A DNA stretch of 40,385 nucleotides from Labilibaculum manganireducens (lineage in GTDB: Bacteria; Bacteroidota; Bacteroidia; Bacteroidales; Marinifilaceae), in NCBI RefSeq assembly GCF_002843385.1, contig NZ_MVDE01000043.1, positions 1 to 40,385 of the forward strand, written 5' to 3'. Both the position numbers and the translations under genes were made by a program. Positions 1 to 7,034 of the stretch are shown in pieces. Every line of letters starts with the position of its first letter. The stretch's first letter is position 1. The notes under the pieces are model-generated. The model was given only the letters and a program-made list of their open reading frames with translations, had not been told where the DNA came from and ran no database searches.

Positions 1-49
1 GGATTTAGGTTTGTTTAATATGTCGAATAAATATGTACTGTTACAAAAT

Positions 50-126
50 TAATTTGAAATCGCCGTATACGAGAGTACGTACGGTGGTGTGAGAGGGCGA
101 GGGAGTAATCCCTCTACCTACTCGAT
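50..126 (+). mobile_element. 3' end of a group II intron (domains V and VI)
   Basis: Seen: a domain V-like hairpin with lower arms ATCGCCGTA and TACGGTGGT (9 pairs including G-U), a 2-nt CG bulge, a short upper stem and a GAGA tetraloop, followed by GTGAGAG and a second hairpin (GAGGG / CCCTC) ending in CTACTCGAT. This order and the terminal CTACTCGAT are typical of bacterial group II introns, where domain VI carries the branch-point A a few bases before the 3' splice site. The intron-encoded reverse transcriptase would lie left of the window. The exact junction, near 125-127, is inferred. Confidence 0.72.
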
Positions 127-232
127 TGTGTAAATCCGCGCAGTTTATCGGGGATAATAGTGGACAATTTGCTGTGTTTAATAACAGTTGACATAGGAGA
201 TATTTATCATGATTTCCGTTTTCTATTTCTTC

Positions 233-240
233 TATTTTTG
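233..240 (+). promoter_or_regulatory. Candidate -7 box for the barrel gene at 345
   Basis: TATTTTTG matches the Bacteroidetes -7 consensus TAnnTTTG. Only a weak TTTC lies upstream as a -33 candidate (213-216, slightly short spacing). Transcription would start near 247 and leave a leader of about 97 nt. The rest of 127-344 shows no gene; it is the 3' exon side of the intron. Confidence 0.35.
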
Positions 241-344
241 CACCGATTTTAAACAAGCAGGAGGGAATACAGACTAAAATAAAATTCTATTTTAAAATGC
301 AATCTCTTTTTATACTAACAACAACACCTTAATTTTTTTTACTG

Positions 345-1058
345 ATGAAGTTTTTTAAATCTATCGTATTGATAGGATTAGTACTTATCTGCGGGGGAGT
401 AAAAGCAGACAATTTACCATCTAAAACCAGAGTGAATAGTAGTATTGATTTGGTTAGCCGTCATTTGTGGCGGGGGTTTAACAGTGGCACAGCACCAACT
501 ATCGAACCTACTTTAGAATTCCAAACCGGCAAGTTCACTGCAGGTGCCTGGGGGGCATATTCTTTCGATGAAAGTTATCAGGAAATCGATTTGTATCTAC
601 AGTACAACACACCATTGTTTCAATTTAGTTTATACGATTTTTATTGTCCGGCTCCTGACTTTTCAAATTCAAAGTTTTTCGATTTTGACAGTAACGAAAG
701 TGTTCACTTATTTGATGTTTCGGCAAAGTATAAAGGCTGTGCTAAATTTCCAATTTCGATTATGACTTCCGTATTATTTTATGGTGAAATGGATCGTGAT
801 GAAAACAATGATCAACGTTATTCAACCTATTTTGAATTTGGATATTCAAATTTTATTGGAGGAAAGAAATTCTCATGGGCTTTAGGTCTTACACCTTTTA
901 AAGGGATGTATGATGACAAAATGAATGTAGTTAATGTGAACATGACCATGTACGATAAAATTAAATTCAGCGATCAGTTTTCTTTACCTGTAAGGGGTGG
1001 TCTTACTTTGAATCCTGTTACTGAAAAACTATTTTTGACATTTGCGGTTACGCTGTAA
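345..1058 (+). CDS. TorF-family-like putative outer-membrane porin
   Basis: 237 residues. A signal peptide is visible (hydrophobic IVLIGLVLIC, likely cleavage after VKA). The mature start contains SSIDLVSRHLWRGF, the hallmark of the TorF/Gcw_chp family of small beta-barrels, and the rest alternates polar and hydrophobic residues with aromatic girdles, ending in TFAVTL. The protein is therefore expected in the outer membrane as a barrel; its substrate cannot be told from sequence. It is a single-gene unit with its own terminator directly downstream. The ATG at 345 is chosen because it directly precedes the signal peptide. The family is known mainly as 'putative porin', so the assignment is structural rather than functional. 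Confidence 0.72.
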   Translation: MKFFKSIVLIGLVLICGGVKADNLPSKTRVNSSIDLVSRHLWRGFNSGTAPTIEPTLEFQTGKFTAGAWGAYSFDESYQEIDLYLQYNTPLFQFSLYDFYCPAPDFSNSKFFDFDSNESVHLFDVSAKYKGCAKFPISIMTSVLFYGEMDRDENNDQRYSTYFEFGYSNFIGGKKFSWALGLTPFKGMYDDKMNVVNVNMTMYDKIKFSDQFSLPVRGGLTLNPVTEKLFLTFAVTL

Positions 1059-1084
1059 TTTTAGAATTTACATATTTGAAAAAG

Positions 1085-1109
1085 AGGCTGATTATTACAG
1101 CCTTTTTTT
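1085..1109 (+). terminator. Rho-independent terminator after the barrel gene
   Basis: Perfect 6-bp stem AGGCTG / CAGCCT with a 7-nt loop, running into a T-run (1103-1109). It closes the gene ending at 1058. Confidence 0.75.
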
Positions 1110-1191
1110 ATGCAATCTGCCCGACAATTATAAAAGAATTGGTGATATTTAAACTTTAAAGTCGTTTTAAGAAAAATTGAATGAAAAGAGT

Positions 1192-1572
1192 ATGACAGCA
1201 TTAGAAAAGGTGAATGAATTTCACGAAGCATTTGGTGTAAATATTGAAAAGGAGCCAGTAATTCCAGCAATAGAAAGATGTGAATTAAGACAAAATATCA
1301 TTCAGGAAGAAGTAGATGAATTGAAAGTGGCCTGGAAATCTGGAAATTTAGTTGAGGTGGCAGATGCATTGGCAGATATTCACTACTTGATTATGGGTAC
1401 GGTGCTCGAATTTGGTCTTCAGGACAAATACGCTGAGATTTTTAGTGAAGTGCATCGAAGCAATATGAGTAAATTGGATAAAAACGGCAATCCTGTTTAT
1501 CGGGAAGATGGGAAAGTGATTAAGTCGGAACTGTACTCAAAACCAGAGATTGCAAAAATCTTAAATCGTTAG
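1192..1572 (+). CDS. MazG/PRA-PH-like nucleoside triphosphate pyrophosphohydrolase
   Basis: 126 residues from the ATG at 1192. The frame stays open back to a TTG at 1177, but ATG giving MTALEKVNEF is the better start. The all-alpha NTP-PPase signature is present: EEVDE (E39, E40, E43) followed about 12 residues later by EVADALAD (E55, D58, D62), the acidic clusters that bind magnesium and hydrolyse NTPs to NMP plus pyrophosphate. A C-terminal stretch (NGNPVYREDGKVIKS) resembles the HisE/phage-type branch. It likely sanitises nucleotide pools or acts on a specific nucleotide; the substrate is not evident. It is the first gene of a probable three-gene operon, 16 nt before the PhzF-like gene. 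Confidence 0.8.
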   Translation: MTALEKVNEFHEAFGVNIEKEPVIPAIERCELRQNIIQEEVDELKVAWKSGNLVEVADALADIHYLIMGTVLEFGLQDKYAEIFSEVHRSNMSKLDKNGNPVYREDGKVIKSELYSKPEIAKILNR

Positions 1573-1588
1573 AACAAATAGTTACATT

Positions 1589-2380
1589 ATGAAACTTCAG
1601 AAATATCATGTAGATGCCTTTACAAATAAGTTGTTTGGTGGAAACCCGGCTTGTGTTATCCCTTTAAAAGATTGGTTGCCTGATGAAATCATGTTTTCCA
1701 TAACCAAAGAGAATAATTTGGCTGAAACAGCTTTTTTTATTGAAGCTCAGGGTGGATTTCACATTCGTTGGTTTACTCCTGAAGTGGAAATGGATTTATG
1801 CGGGCACGCTACATTAGCAACGGCTCACGTAATTAAAAATCATCTTGATTATAAAGGTGATGTAATTCGGTTTCAATCGGCAAGCGGAGAATTACAAGTG
1901 AGTTTTGAGGCTGATAAATACGTGTTGGATTTTCCTTCCCGAATGCCTAAAATTGCCGAATTGCCCGAAATTATAAGTGCAGGTTTAACTATTCAGCCCA
2001 AAGAGGTTTATTTGGCCAGAGATTATGTATTGGTTTATGAATCGGAAGAGCAAGTAAAGGCATTAAATCCCGATAAAAATAAATTGGAACAAATTGATTT
2101 GGGACATGGAGGAATAATTTGCACTGCAATAGGAAATGAAGCAGATTTTGTGTCCCGGTTTTTTACTCCGGGAGCAAGTATTTTTGAAGATCCGGTAACA
2201 GGATCGGCACATTGCAGTCTGGTTCCATTTTGGAGTGACCGCTTGAATAAAATTGACTTGTTAGCTTATCAGGTGTCTGGTCGGCATGGTGTTTTGTATT
2301 GCACCAACAAGACGGATCGGGTATTGCTTCGTGGGAATGCAATAACCTATAGCATTGGAGAAATTTATTTGGAGCGGTGA
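1589..2380 (+). CDS. PhzF-family isomerase
   Basis: 263 residues, close to the family's usual 260-300. Diagnostic motifs: GNPACV near the N-terminus; NLAETAFF with E46 at the position of the catalytic glutamate of PhzF; RWFTPEVEMDLCGHAT; and EDPVTGSAHC in the second half. PhzF-type proteins are cytosolic two-domain enzymes of the diaminopimelate epimerase fold. PhzF itself isomerises a phenazine precursor, but most homologues (YHI9/YddE type) have no known substrate, and there are no phenazine genes here. Gaps of 16 nt upstream and 38 nt downstream suggest co-transcription with its neighbours. Family assignment is secure, substrate unknown. Confidence 0.88.
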   Translation: MKLQKYHVDAFTNKLFGGNPACVIPLKDWLPDEIMFSITKENNLAETAFFIEAQGGFHIRWFTPEVEMDLCGHATLATAHVIKNHLDYKGDVIRFQSASGELQVSFEADKYVLDFPSRMPKIAELPEIISAGLTIQPKEVYLARDYVLVYESEEQVKALNPDKNKLEQIDLGHGGIICTAIGNEADFVSRFFTPGASIFEDPVTGSAHCSLVPFWSDRLNKIDLLAYQVSGRHGVLYCTNKTDRVLLRGNAITYSIGEIYLER

Positions 2381-2418
2381 GAATAATTTGGGAAATGAAC
2401 TAGTAAATTTAAAATGAA

Positions 2419-2994
2419 ATGATGCCAAAAGTATATATAGAAGATCAGGTTTTTGAAAAGAAGAATTATTCCTTGGAAGCTTTGCCAAAAGGAGAGTATG
2501 AGAATTGTCGTTTTGTGAATTGCTCATTTGCCAACAGCGATTTGTCTGAGAATATTTTTTTAGAATGTGAGTTTGAGCAATGCGATTTAAGTCTGGCGAA
2601 ATTAAATTACACGGCTCTTCGCGATGTAATTTTCAAAACCTGCAAAATGGTTGGACTTGGCTTTCAGGATTGCAACCAATTATTGTTGGCGGTTCAGTTT
2701 AATGATTGCCAGCTAAAACTGGCATCTTTTTACAAGTTAAAATTAAAGGCAACGAAATTCATTAATTGTAATTTGCAGGAGGTAGATTTTACAGAAACTG
2801 ATCTTACCGGATCGACAATGGACAATTGCGATTTGAGCAGAGCCGTTTTCGAATATACAAGTATTGAAAAGGCAGATTTACGAAGCTCTTTTAATTATTT
2901 GATCAATCCAGAAATCAATAAAATTAAAAAAGCGAAATTTTCTTTACAAGGAGTGGTTGGTTTATTAAGTCAGTTCGATATCGAAATTGGATAA
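2419..2994 (+). CDS. Pentapeptide-repeat protein (Qnr/McbG-like fold)
   Basis: 191 residues made mostly of pentapeptide repeats A(D/N)LxX with F or L at the central position (CRFVNCSFANSDLSENIFLECEFEQCDL and onward), predicting a right-handed quadrilateral beta-helix. The C-terminus (NYLINPEINKIKKAKFSLQG) is a non-repeat cap seen in a widespread YjbI-like group. Related proteins (Qnr, MfpA, McbG) mimic DNA and shield gyrase, but many homologues have no known role, so a quinolone-protection function is only a possibility. Two ATG codons lie in tandem at 2419 and 2422. It is the last gene of the probable operon starting at 1192 and is followed by a shared terminator. Confidence 0.8.
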   Translation: MMPKVYIEDQVFEKKNYSLEALPKGEYENCRFVNCSFANSDLSENIFLECEFEQCDLSLAKLNYTALRDVIFKTCKMVGLGFQDCNQLLLAVQFNDCQLKLASFYKLKLKATKFINCNLQEVDFTETDLTGSTMDNCDLSRAVFEYTSIEKADLRSSFNYLINPEINKIKKAKFSLQGVVGLLSQFDIEIG

Positions 2995-3003
2995 TTGGGT
3001 TAT

Positions 3004-3031
3004 AAAAAAAGAGACTCACTTTGAGTCTCTT
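3004..3031. terminator. Bidirectional terminator between convergent genes
   Basis: Perfect 9-bp stem AAGAGACTC / GAGTCTCTT with loop ACTTT. A preceding A-tract (3004-3010) becomes a T-tract on the minus strand, so it serves the symporter gene best and the pentapeptide gene less strongly. Confidence 0.75.
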
Positions 3032-3048
3032 AAGTTATGTGGGATGAT

Positions 3049-4719
3049 TTAAATTTCGCCCGGATATTCTTTTGAAAATTTATCAAGGTAATTGTTCATG
3101 GTTCCTTTCATATCTTTTCGCAATAGTAAAATACCAATAAGATTGGGAAGTGCCATAAGTGCAATGGTAATTCCCGAAAGAGTCCAGATAACTGTTGTAT
3201 CGGCAAACGAAGCAATAAAGAAACCAATGCAATAGATGATTCGGTAGGGAAGAACACCTTTTGCACCAAACAGGTAGGTTACCGAACGGCCACCATAGTA
3301 GGCCCAGGCAATAGCTGTTGAAAAGGCAAACAGAAGCAATCCAAGGGAGACAATCCATTTTCCCCATTCTCCAAAAAAGCTTCTTGTAAATGCTTCTGCG
3401 GTTAAGGGAGCCGAGTGCATTAATGAATTTCCTTGAAAATATTCGCCATTTTTATTTACGTATTTTCCGTTTTCAATGCGAAGTGTTCCGCTGTACAATT
3501 CTTCATCGTTTTTGTAAACTTTCACTTCTTCGGCAAGTGAACGTGAATTAATAATAGAAACTGGATTTTGAACAATTCCATTTTCTACCTGTAATTCACC
3601 AGAGAAAACGGGCAAATTTGTTTTCCCATTTAAATAATTGTAAAGTTTATCCTGATCTTTCGTGTTCGAATCGTTATACTGATCAGCCATAATCACCATA
3701 TCAGTATTTTGAAATCGGTTGGGAAGTTTTTCCTGCCAAACCCCCGAAGATAAAATAACCAATCCGGTTAAAGAACAAATAATAATGGTATCAATAAATG
3801 GTTCCAGAATAGCAACCATTCCTTCCGATACGGGTTCTTCGGTTCGGGCCGCGGCGTGAGCAATTGGCGCGGATCCCTGTCCGGCCTCGTTACTAAATAA
3901 ACCACGGTTTACACCACGGTTAAATGCATAAGCAAAACCAGCTCCCAGGAAACCACCTGTTGCAGCTGTTCCTGTAAATACATTTGCGAATACCGAAACC
4001 AGCGAAGGGATGATATTTTCGTAGTTATAAAGAATTACGGATATTGCACCCACAAAATAGATGATAGCCATTGCAGGAACCAGTTTGTCAGTAACCTTTA
4101 CAATTCTTTTTATTCCTCCCAAAATTACAAATGCGAGCAATACAGCCAGAACACCGCCGGTAATCATTTGATCGAAGCCAAAAGTAGAATATAGAGAACT
4201 TGATATGGAATTAATTTGCGGCAGACTACCGGTACCAAAAGAGGAAACAATTGTCATAGCGGCAAAAAAACCGGCAAGCCAAGGCATTTTTAGTTTGTTT
4301 TTCATGTAGTACATCGGTCCGCCGGATATGAATCCTTTTTCGTCCGTTTCACGATATTTATGCGATAGGGTAACCTCAACAAATTTGGTGGTCATCCCCA
4401 AAAATGCGGTTACCAACATCCAGAACAATGCAGCTGGACCTCCTAAATAAATAGCAAATGCAACTCCTGCAATATTCCCGGTACCAACAGTGCCGGAAAG
4501 TGCAGTGGCTAAGGCTTGAAAATGAGAAGCATCTCCTTTTTCGCCGGGTTTGTCGTATTTTCCCCGAACTACTTTAAGAGCGTGTTTAAAAAATCGGATT
4601 TGTGGAAACTTAAGGTAAATGGTGAAAAATATACCAGTGAAAAGCAGCAAAAGAGTAAACCAATTGCTTCCTCCTAAATAGATTTCAATTCCGGCTAAAA
4701 AGTCGTTTAATTTGTGCAT
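3049..4719 (-). CDS. Alanine/glycine:cation symporter (AGCS family) with a large soluble insertion
   Basis: 556 residues with about ten hydrophobic segments. AGCS signatures: [12 protein letters not shown] (76-87), [12 protein letters not shown] (113-124), GGPMYYM (133-139), and [26 protein letters not shown] (266-291). The family imports alanine or glycine with sodium across the inner membrane. Typical members have 450-490 residues; here a hydrophilic stretch of about 100 residues (roughly 329-437) sits between two late transmembrane segments, where most members have a short loop. It is monocistronic on the minus strand with a strong terminator. The upstream side offers only a weak -7 match. 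Confidence 0.9.
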   Translation of the reverse strand: MHKLNDFLAGIEIYLGGSNWFTLLLLFTGIFFTIYLKFPQIRFFKHALKVVRGKYDKPGEKGDASHFQALATALSGTVGTGNIAGVAFAIYLGGPAALFWMLVTAFLGMTTKFVEVTLSHKYRETDEKGFISGGPMYYMKNKLKMPWLAGFFAAMTIVSSFGTGSLPQINSISSSLYSTFGFDQMITGGVLAVLLAFVILGGIKRIVKVTDKLVPAMAIIYFVGAISVILYNYENIIPSLVSVFANVFTGTAATGGFLGAGFAYAFNRGVNRGLFSNEAGQGSAPIAHAAARTEEPVSEGMVAILEPFIDTIIICSLTGLVILSSGVWQEKLPNRFQNTDMVIMADQYNDSNTKDQDKLYNYLNGKTNLPVFSGELQVENGIVQNPVSIINSRSLAEEVKVYKNDEELYSGTLRIENGKYVNKNGEYFQGNSLMHSAPLTAEAFTRSFFGEWGKWIVSLGLLLFAFSTAIAWAYYGGRSVTYLFGAKGVLPYRIIYCIGFFIASFADTTVIWTLSGITIALMALPNLIGILLLRKDMKGTMNNYLDKFSKEYPGEI

Positions 4720-4985
4720 AAAATAGGGGATTAGTAATTTTTGGGTTAATAGATTTATTTTAAAATCTTTCTAAGATAAAGGTTTATTTTGAATAGTCTA
4801 AAATTGAAATTAAGAACATTCTCTTATTGGGAAGTTACATGAACAGGGTGGTAAGGAATAATGCAGTACTTTATTCTTGATAAAATACATTACTTAATAC
4901 TTTATATAACTTGTTTTTAAATAATAGTTATATTAAATTTATTGAGTTTTTTAATTTATGTTACTTTTAATAAAATATTAATTTT

Positions 4986-5468
4986 ATGAGTATTAATTAT
5001 AAAGTAATTCCACAAAAAAAAACCAGAAAACCTGAGGATCCAGCTAAGTTTTATGCTTCTTTAAACACCAAGGGGCGTAGAAATATTTGTTACATCGCCG
5101 AAGAAATTGCCGATCGGTCCAGTCTGAATAAAATGGATGTTCTTTTTGTAATTGAAGGCTTTCTTCAAATTGTACCCAAAACATTAAAAGACGGATACAC
5201 GGTTGATTTCGGAGACTTTGGAAACATGGGAGTGGTTGCCAAAAGCAATTCGGTTGAAAAAGAGGAGAATTTTAACTCAAGTTATATTGAAGGTGTTAAA
5301 GTTGCTTTTCGCCCGGGAAAATTATTTAAGGAGGAGCTTGCTAAAGTTGAATTTGTGAAAATTTCGGTTCCTGAGGGAAAAGCCGTTGTCGCGGAGGAAG
5401 TGTATTTTCTTTTGGACTTAATAAAGTCTAGACTTTTTTACAACAAGAACTTGACTTTGTTCGATTAA
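4986..5468 (+). CDS. HU-HIG family DNA-binding histone-like protein
   Basis: 160 residues. The N-terminal 120 residues match the Bacteroidetes HU-HIG form: FYASLNTKGRRN, then an HU-like two-helix region, VDFGDFGNMGV, and the arm-like VKVAFRPGKLFKEEL. Such proteins bind and bend DNA or shape the nucleoid. The last 30 or so residues (EEVYFLLDLIKSRLFYNKNLTLFD) are unlike the usual short acidic tail and are encoded by DNA holding two inverted repeats. The upstream 266 nt is very AT-rich without a clear -7 consensus. The gene is followed at 72 nt by an unrelated barrel gene. Confidence 0.8.
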   Translation: MSINYKVIPQKKTRKPEDPAKFYASLNTKGRRNICYIAEEIADRSSLNKMDVLFVIEGFLQIVPKTLKDGYTVDFGDFGNMGVVAKSNSVEKEENFNSSYIEGVKVAFRPGKLFKEELAKVEFVKISVPEGKAVVAEEVYFLLDLIKSRLFYNKNLTLFD

Positions 5469-5472
5469 AGTC
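5423..5472 (+). terminator. Two inverted repeats across the 3' end of the HU-HIG gene
   Basis: AAAGTCTAGACTTT (5423-5436) is a perfect palindrome running into TTT, and GACTTT (5453-5458) pairs with AAAGTC (5467-5472) across the stop codon. Both use the same AAGTC core, so alternative pairings are possible. A termination role is inferred, and the T-tracts are modest. Confidence 0.35.
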
Positions 5473-5540
5473 TTGAGTTTAATTCAAAAAGAGTTTGCCG
5501 AAAATCTAAAGAGTAGGCGAAATAATCAAATCACAACAAA

Positions 5541-6140
5541 ATGAGAAAATTAATTTTGACAGGTCTTGCAATTGCATTTGGATTACTTGCAATGGCACAG
5601 GAAAAAACAAAACAAAGAGAAGTAGGACTTTCTTTTAGTAATCTAGATCAATTTGGGATAATCTATAAGGTGGGAGATGAAAAGGCACTTTGGAGGTTTA
5701 ATGCAGTGTCTCTTGGAGGAAGTGAAAATAAAAGTGAAAATTTGCTTGATTCTGAAAGTGAAGACACTCGCAATAGTTTCGGTTTCGGACTTGGTTTCGG
5801 ACGAGAATTTCGTAAAGTAATTGCTACTTCACTTGAATTCAGATATGGTTTGGATTTACGGTATAATTATTCTAAGTATGAAAATCAGAATGATAATTCT
5901 GTGTATAATTCTGATTCAAAAACCAATAGACTTGGGCTTGATTTTGTTGTTGGATTAACTTATGATATAAGTGATAAACTCGTTTTTGGAGCTGAGCTTT
6001 CGCCAGGTGTAGGTTATTCAATTTCTAAACAAACAACTAAGAATAGTGATGGGGATATCTCGGCAAAAAGCGAAACTAAAAATTTCAGCTATGGTCTCTC
6101 TAATTCATCAGCTCAATTAACTCTCGCCTATCGATTTTAA
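5541..6140 (+). CDS. Small outer-membrane beta-barrel protein
   Basis: 199 residues with a signal peptide (LTGLAIAFGLLAMA, cleavage before QEK). The mature part shows alternating amphipathic strands (SFGFGLGFGREF, LGLDFVVGLTYDI, SAQLTLAYRF) and ends in aromatic F, as outer-membrane barrels do. The family is not recognised beyond 'outer membrane beta-barrel'. Two serine/asparagine-rich loops (around 60-75 and 105-125) are probably exposed. It starts 72 nt after the HU-HIG gene and has its own terminator, so it is likely a separate unit or weakly co-transcribed. Confidence 0.6.
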   Translation: MRKLILTGLAIAFGLLAMAQEKTKQREVGLSFSNLDQFGIIYKVGDEKALWRFNAVSLGGSENKSENLLDSESEDTRNSFGFGLGFGREFRKVIATSLEFRYGLDLRYNYSKYENQNDNSVYNSDSKTNRLGLDFVVGLTYDISDKLVFGAELSPGVGYSISKQTTKNSDGDISAKSETKNFSYGLSNSSAQLTLAYRF

Positions 6141-6163
6141 GAAATAGAACAATTCTTATTTTT

Positions 6164-6200
6164 AATGCTGAATTGGACTGTTATTCGATTCAGCATTTTA
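6164..6200 (+). terminator. Terminator after the small barrel gene
   Basis: Perfect 10-bp stem AATGCTGAAT / ATTCAGCATT with a 14-nt loop, followed by TTTAATTG. Confidence 0.65.
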
Positions 6201-6258
6201 ATTGATTTTTAACCTTTTGTTATAACATCACAATTGGTTACTACCTAAATTTTAATTT

Positions 6259-6936
6259 ATGAAATTAATAATACCATTTTTCTTACTGCTGGTTGCTCTT
6301 CAGTTTAACGCGGAAGCGCAAGTTTATGATGTTTCTCTTGCTGATAAAAACAAAGCGATCGAATTATACAATCTTGCAATTGAGAATAATAAGAATAGTA
6401 AGGTGAGCGAAGCATTTGAACAGTTTACTAAAGCAATTTCAATAGACTCAACTTTTCGTAATCCATATTTGCAATTATATACTGTCGCTATGAACGATTC
6501 TACTAAAATCGACACAGCTATATCCATTTTGCAGAAATCTAAAAAGATATTTCAGCAAGACGATGAGATCTGTTACTATTTGGGCGAAATGTATAAAGCT
6601 AAAGGAGAAGTAAAAAGAGCAATGGCAGAGTATAGTATGGCAATTGCTTACAGTAAAATGAATGGTGAGGATTTCTATCTGGTGCATCGTTACTACTTTA
6701 ACCGAGCTAATATTTGTCTGGAAAAAAACATGATTAGTACTGCAGTTTTAGATTATACCTACGCACTTAATTTAAAACCTGATTATGGTGTTGCTTTTGC
6801 AAACCGAGGCATTTGTTTTTTTAAGATGGGAGAGATAGAGGCAGCATGTAAAGATTGGAAACAAGCTGTAAGCTTGGGCGTAAGTCAGTCTGAAGAATAT
6901 GTCGAGAAAAATTGCCAGGCAGAAGTTCCTCAATAA
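6259..6936 (+). CDS. Exported TPR-repeat protein
   Basis: 225 residues with a signal peptide (LIIPFFLLLVALQFNAEA, cleavage before QVYD). Tetratricopeptide-like pairs of helices follow: AIELYNLAIENN/AFEQFTKAISIDS, YYLGEMYKAKGEVKRAMAEYSMAIAY, YYFNRANICLEKNMISTAVLDYTYALNLKP and AFANRGICFFKMGEIEAACKDWKQAVSLG. These form a protein-binding scaffold, probably in the periplasm. No enzyme domain is present. The partner is unknown. It stands alone between two hairpin terminators. Confidence 0.7.
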   Translation: MKLIIPFFLLLVALQFNAEAQVYDVSLADKNKAIELYNLAIENNKNSKVSEAFEQFTKAISIDSTFRNPYLQLYTVAMNDSTKIDTAISILQKSKKIFQQDDEICYYLGEMYKAKGEVKRAMAEYSMAIAYSKMNGEDFYLVHRYYFNRANICLEKNMISTAVLDYTYALNLKPDYGVAFANRGICFFKMGEIEAACKDWKQAVSLGVSQSEEYVEKNCQAEVPQ

Positions 6937-6940
6937 TATC

Positions 6941-6975
6941 AAGGAATAGCACAAGCGTGTTATTCCTTTCTTTTT
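6941..6975 (+). terminator. Strong terminator between the TPR gene and mutS2
   Basis: 12-bp stem AAGGAATAGCAC / GTGTTATTCCTT (one G-U), loop AAGC, then TCTTTTT. It lies inside the naive upstream extension of the mutS2 reading frame and argues for the later start. Confidence 0.8.
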
Positions 6976-7034
6976 GTGCATCCAAGTCTTTTATTAATTT
7001 TGCAGAAGAAATAATTAAGATTGTAGAGCAGCGC

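Noticed and set aside
41-256. 71-codon minus-strand frame at the left edge
   Set aside because: Opposite strand of the group II intron end.
4720-4985. Glycine or other riboswitch upstream of the symporter
   Set aside because: The region is AT-rich and I could not find conserved aptamer motifs.
6912-7034. Upstream extension of mutS2 to a TTG start (871 residues)
   Set aside because: It would overlap the TPR gene and run through a strong terminator, and MutS2 proteins begin at the MIYPENFE block.
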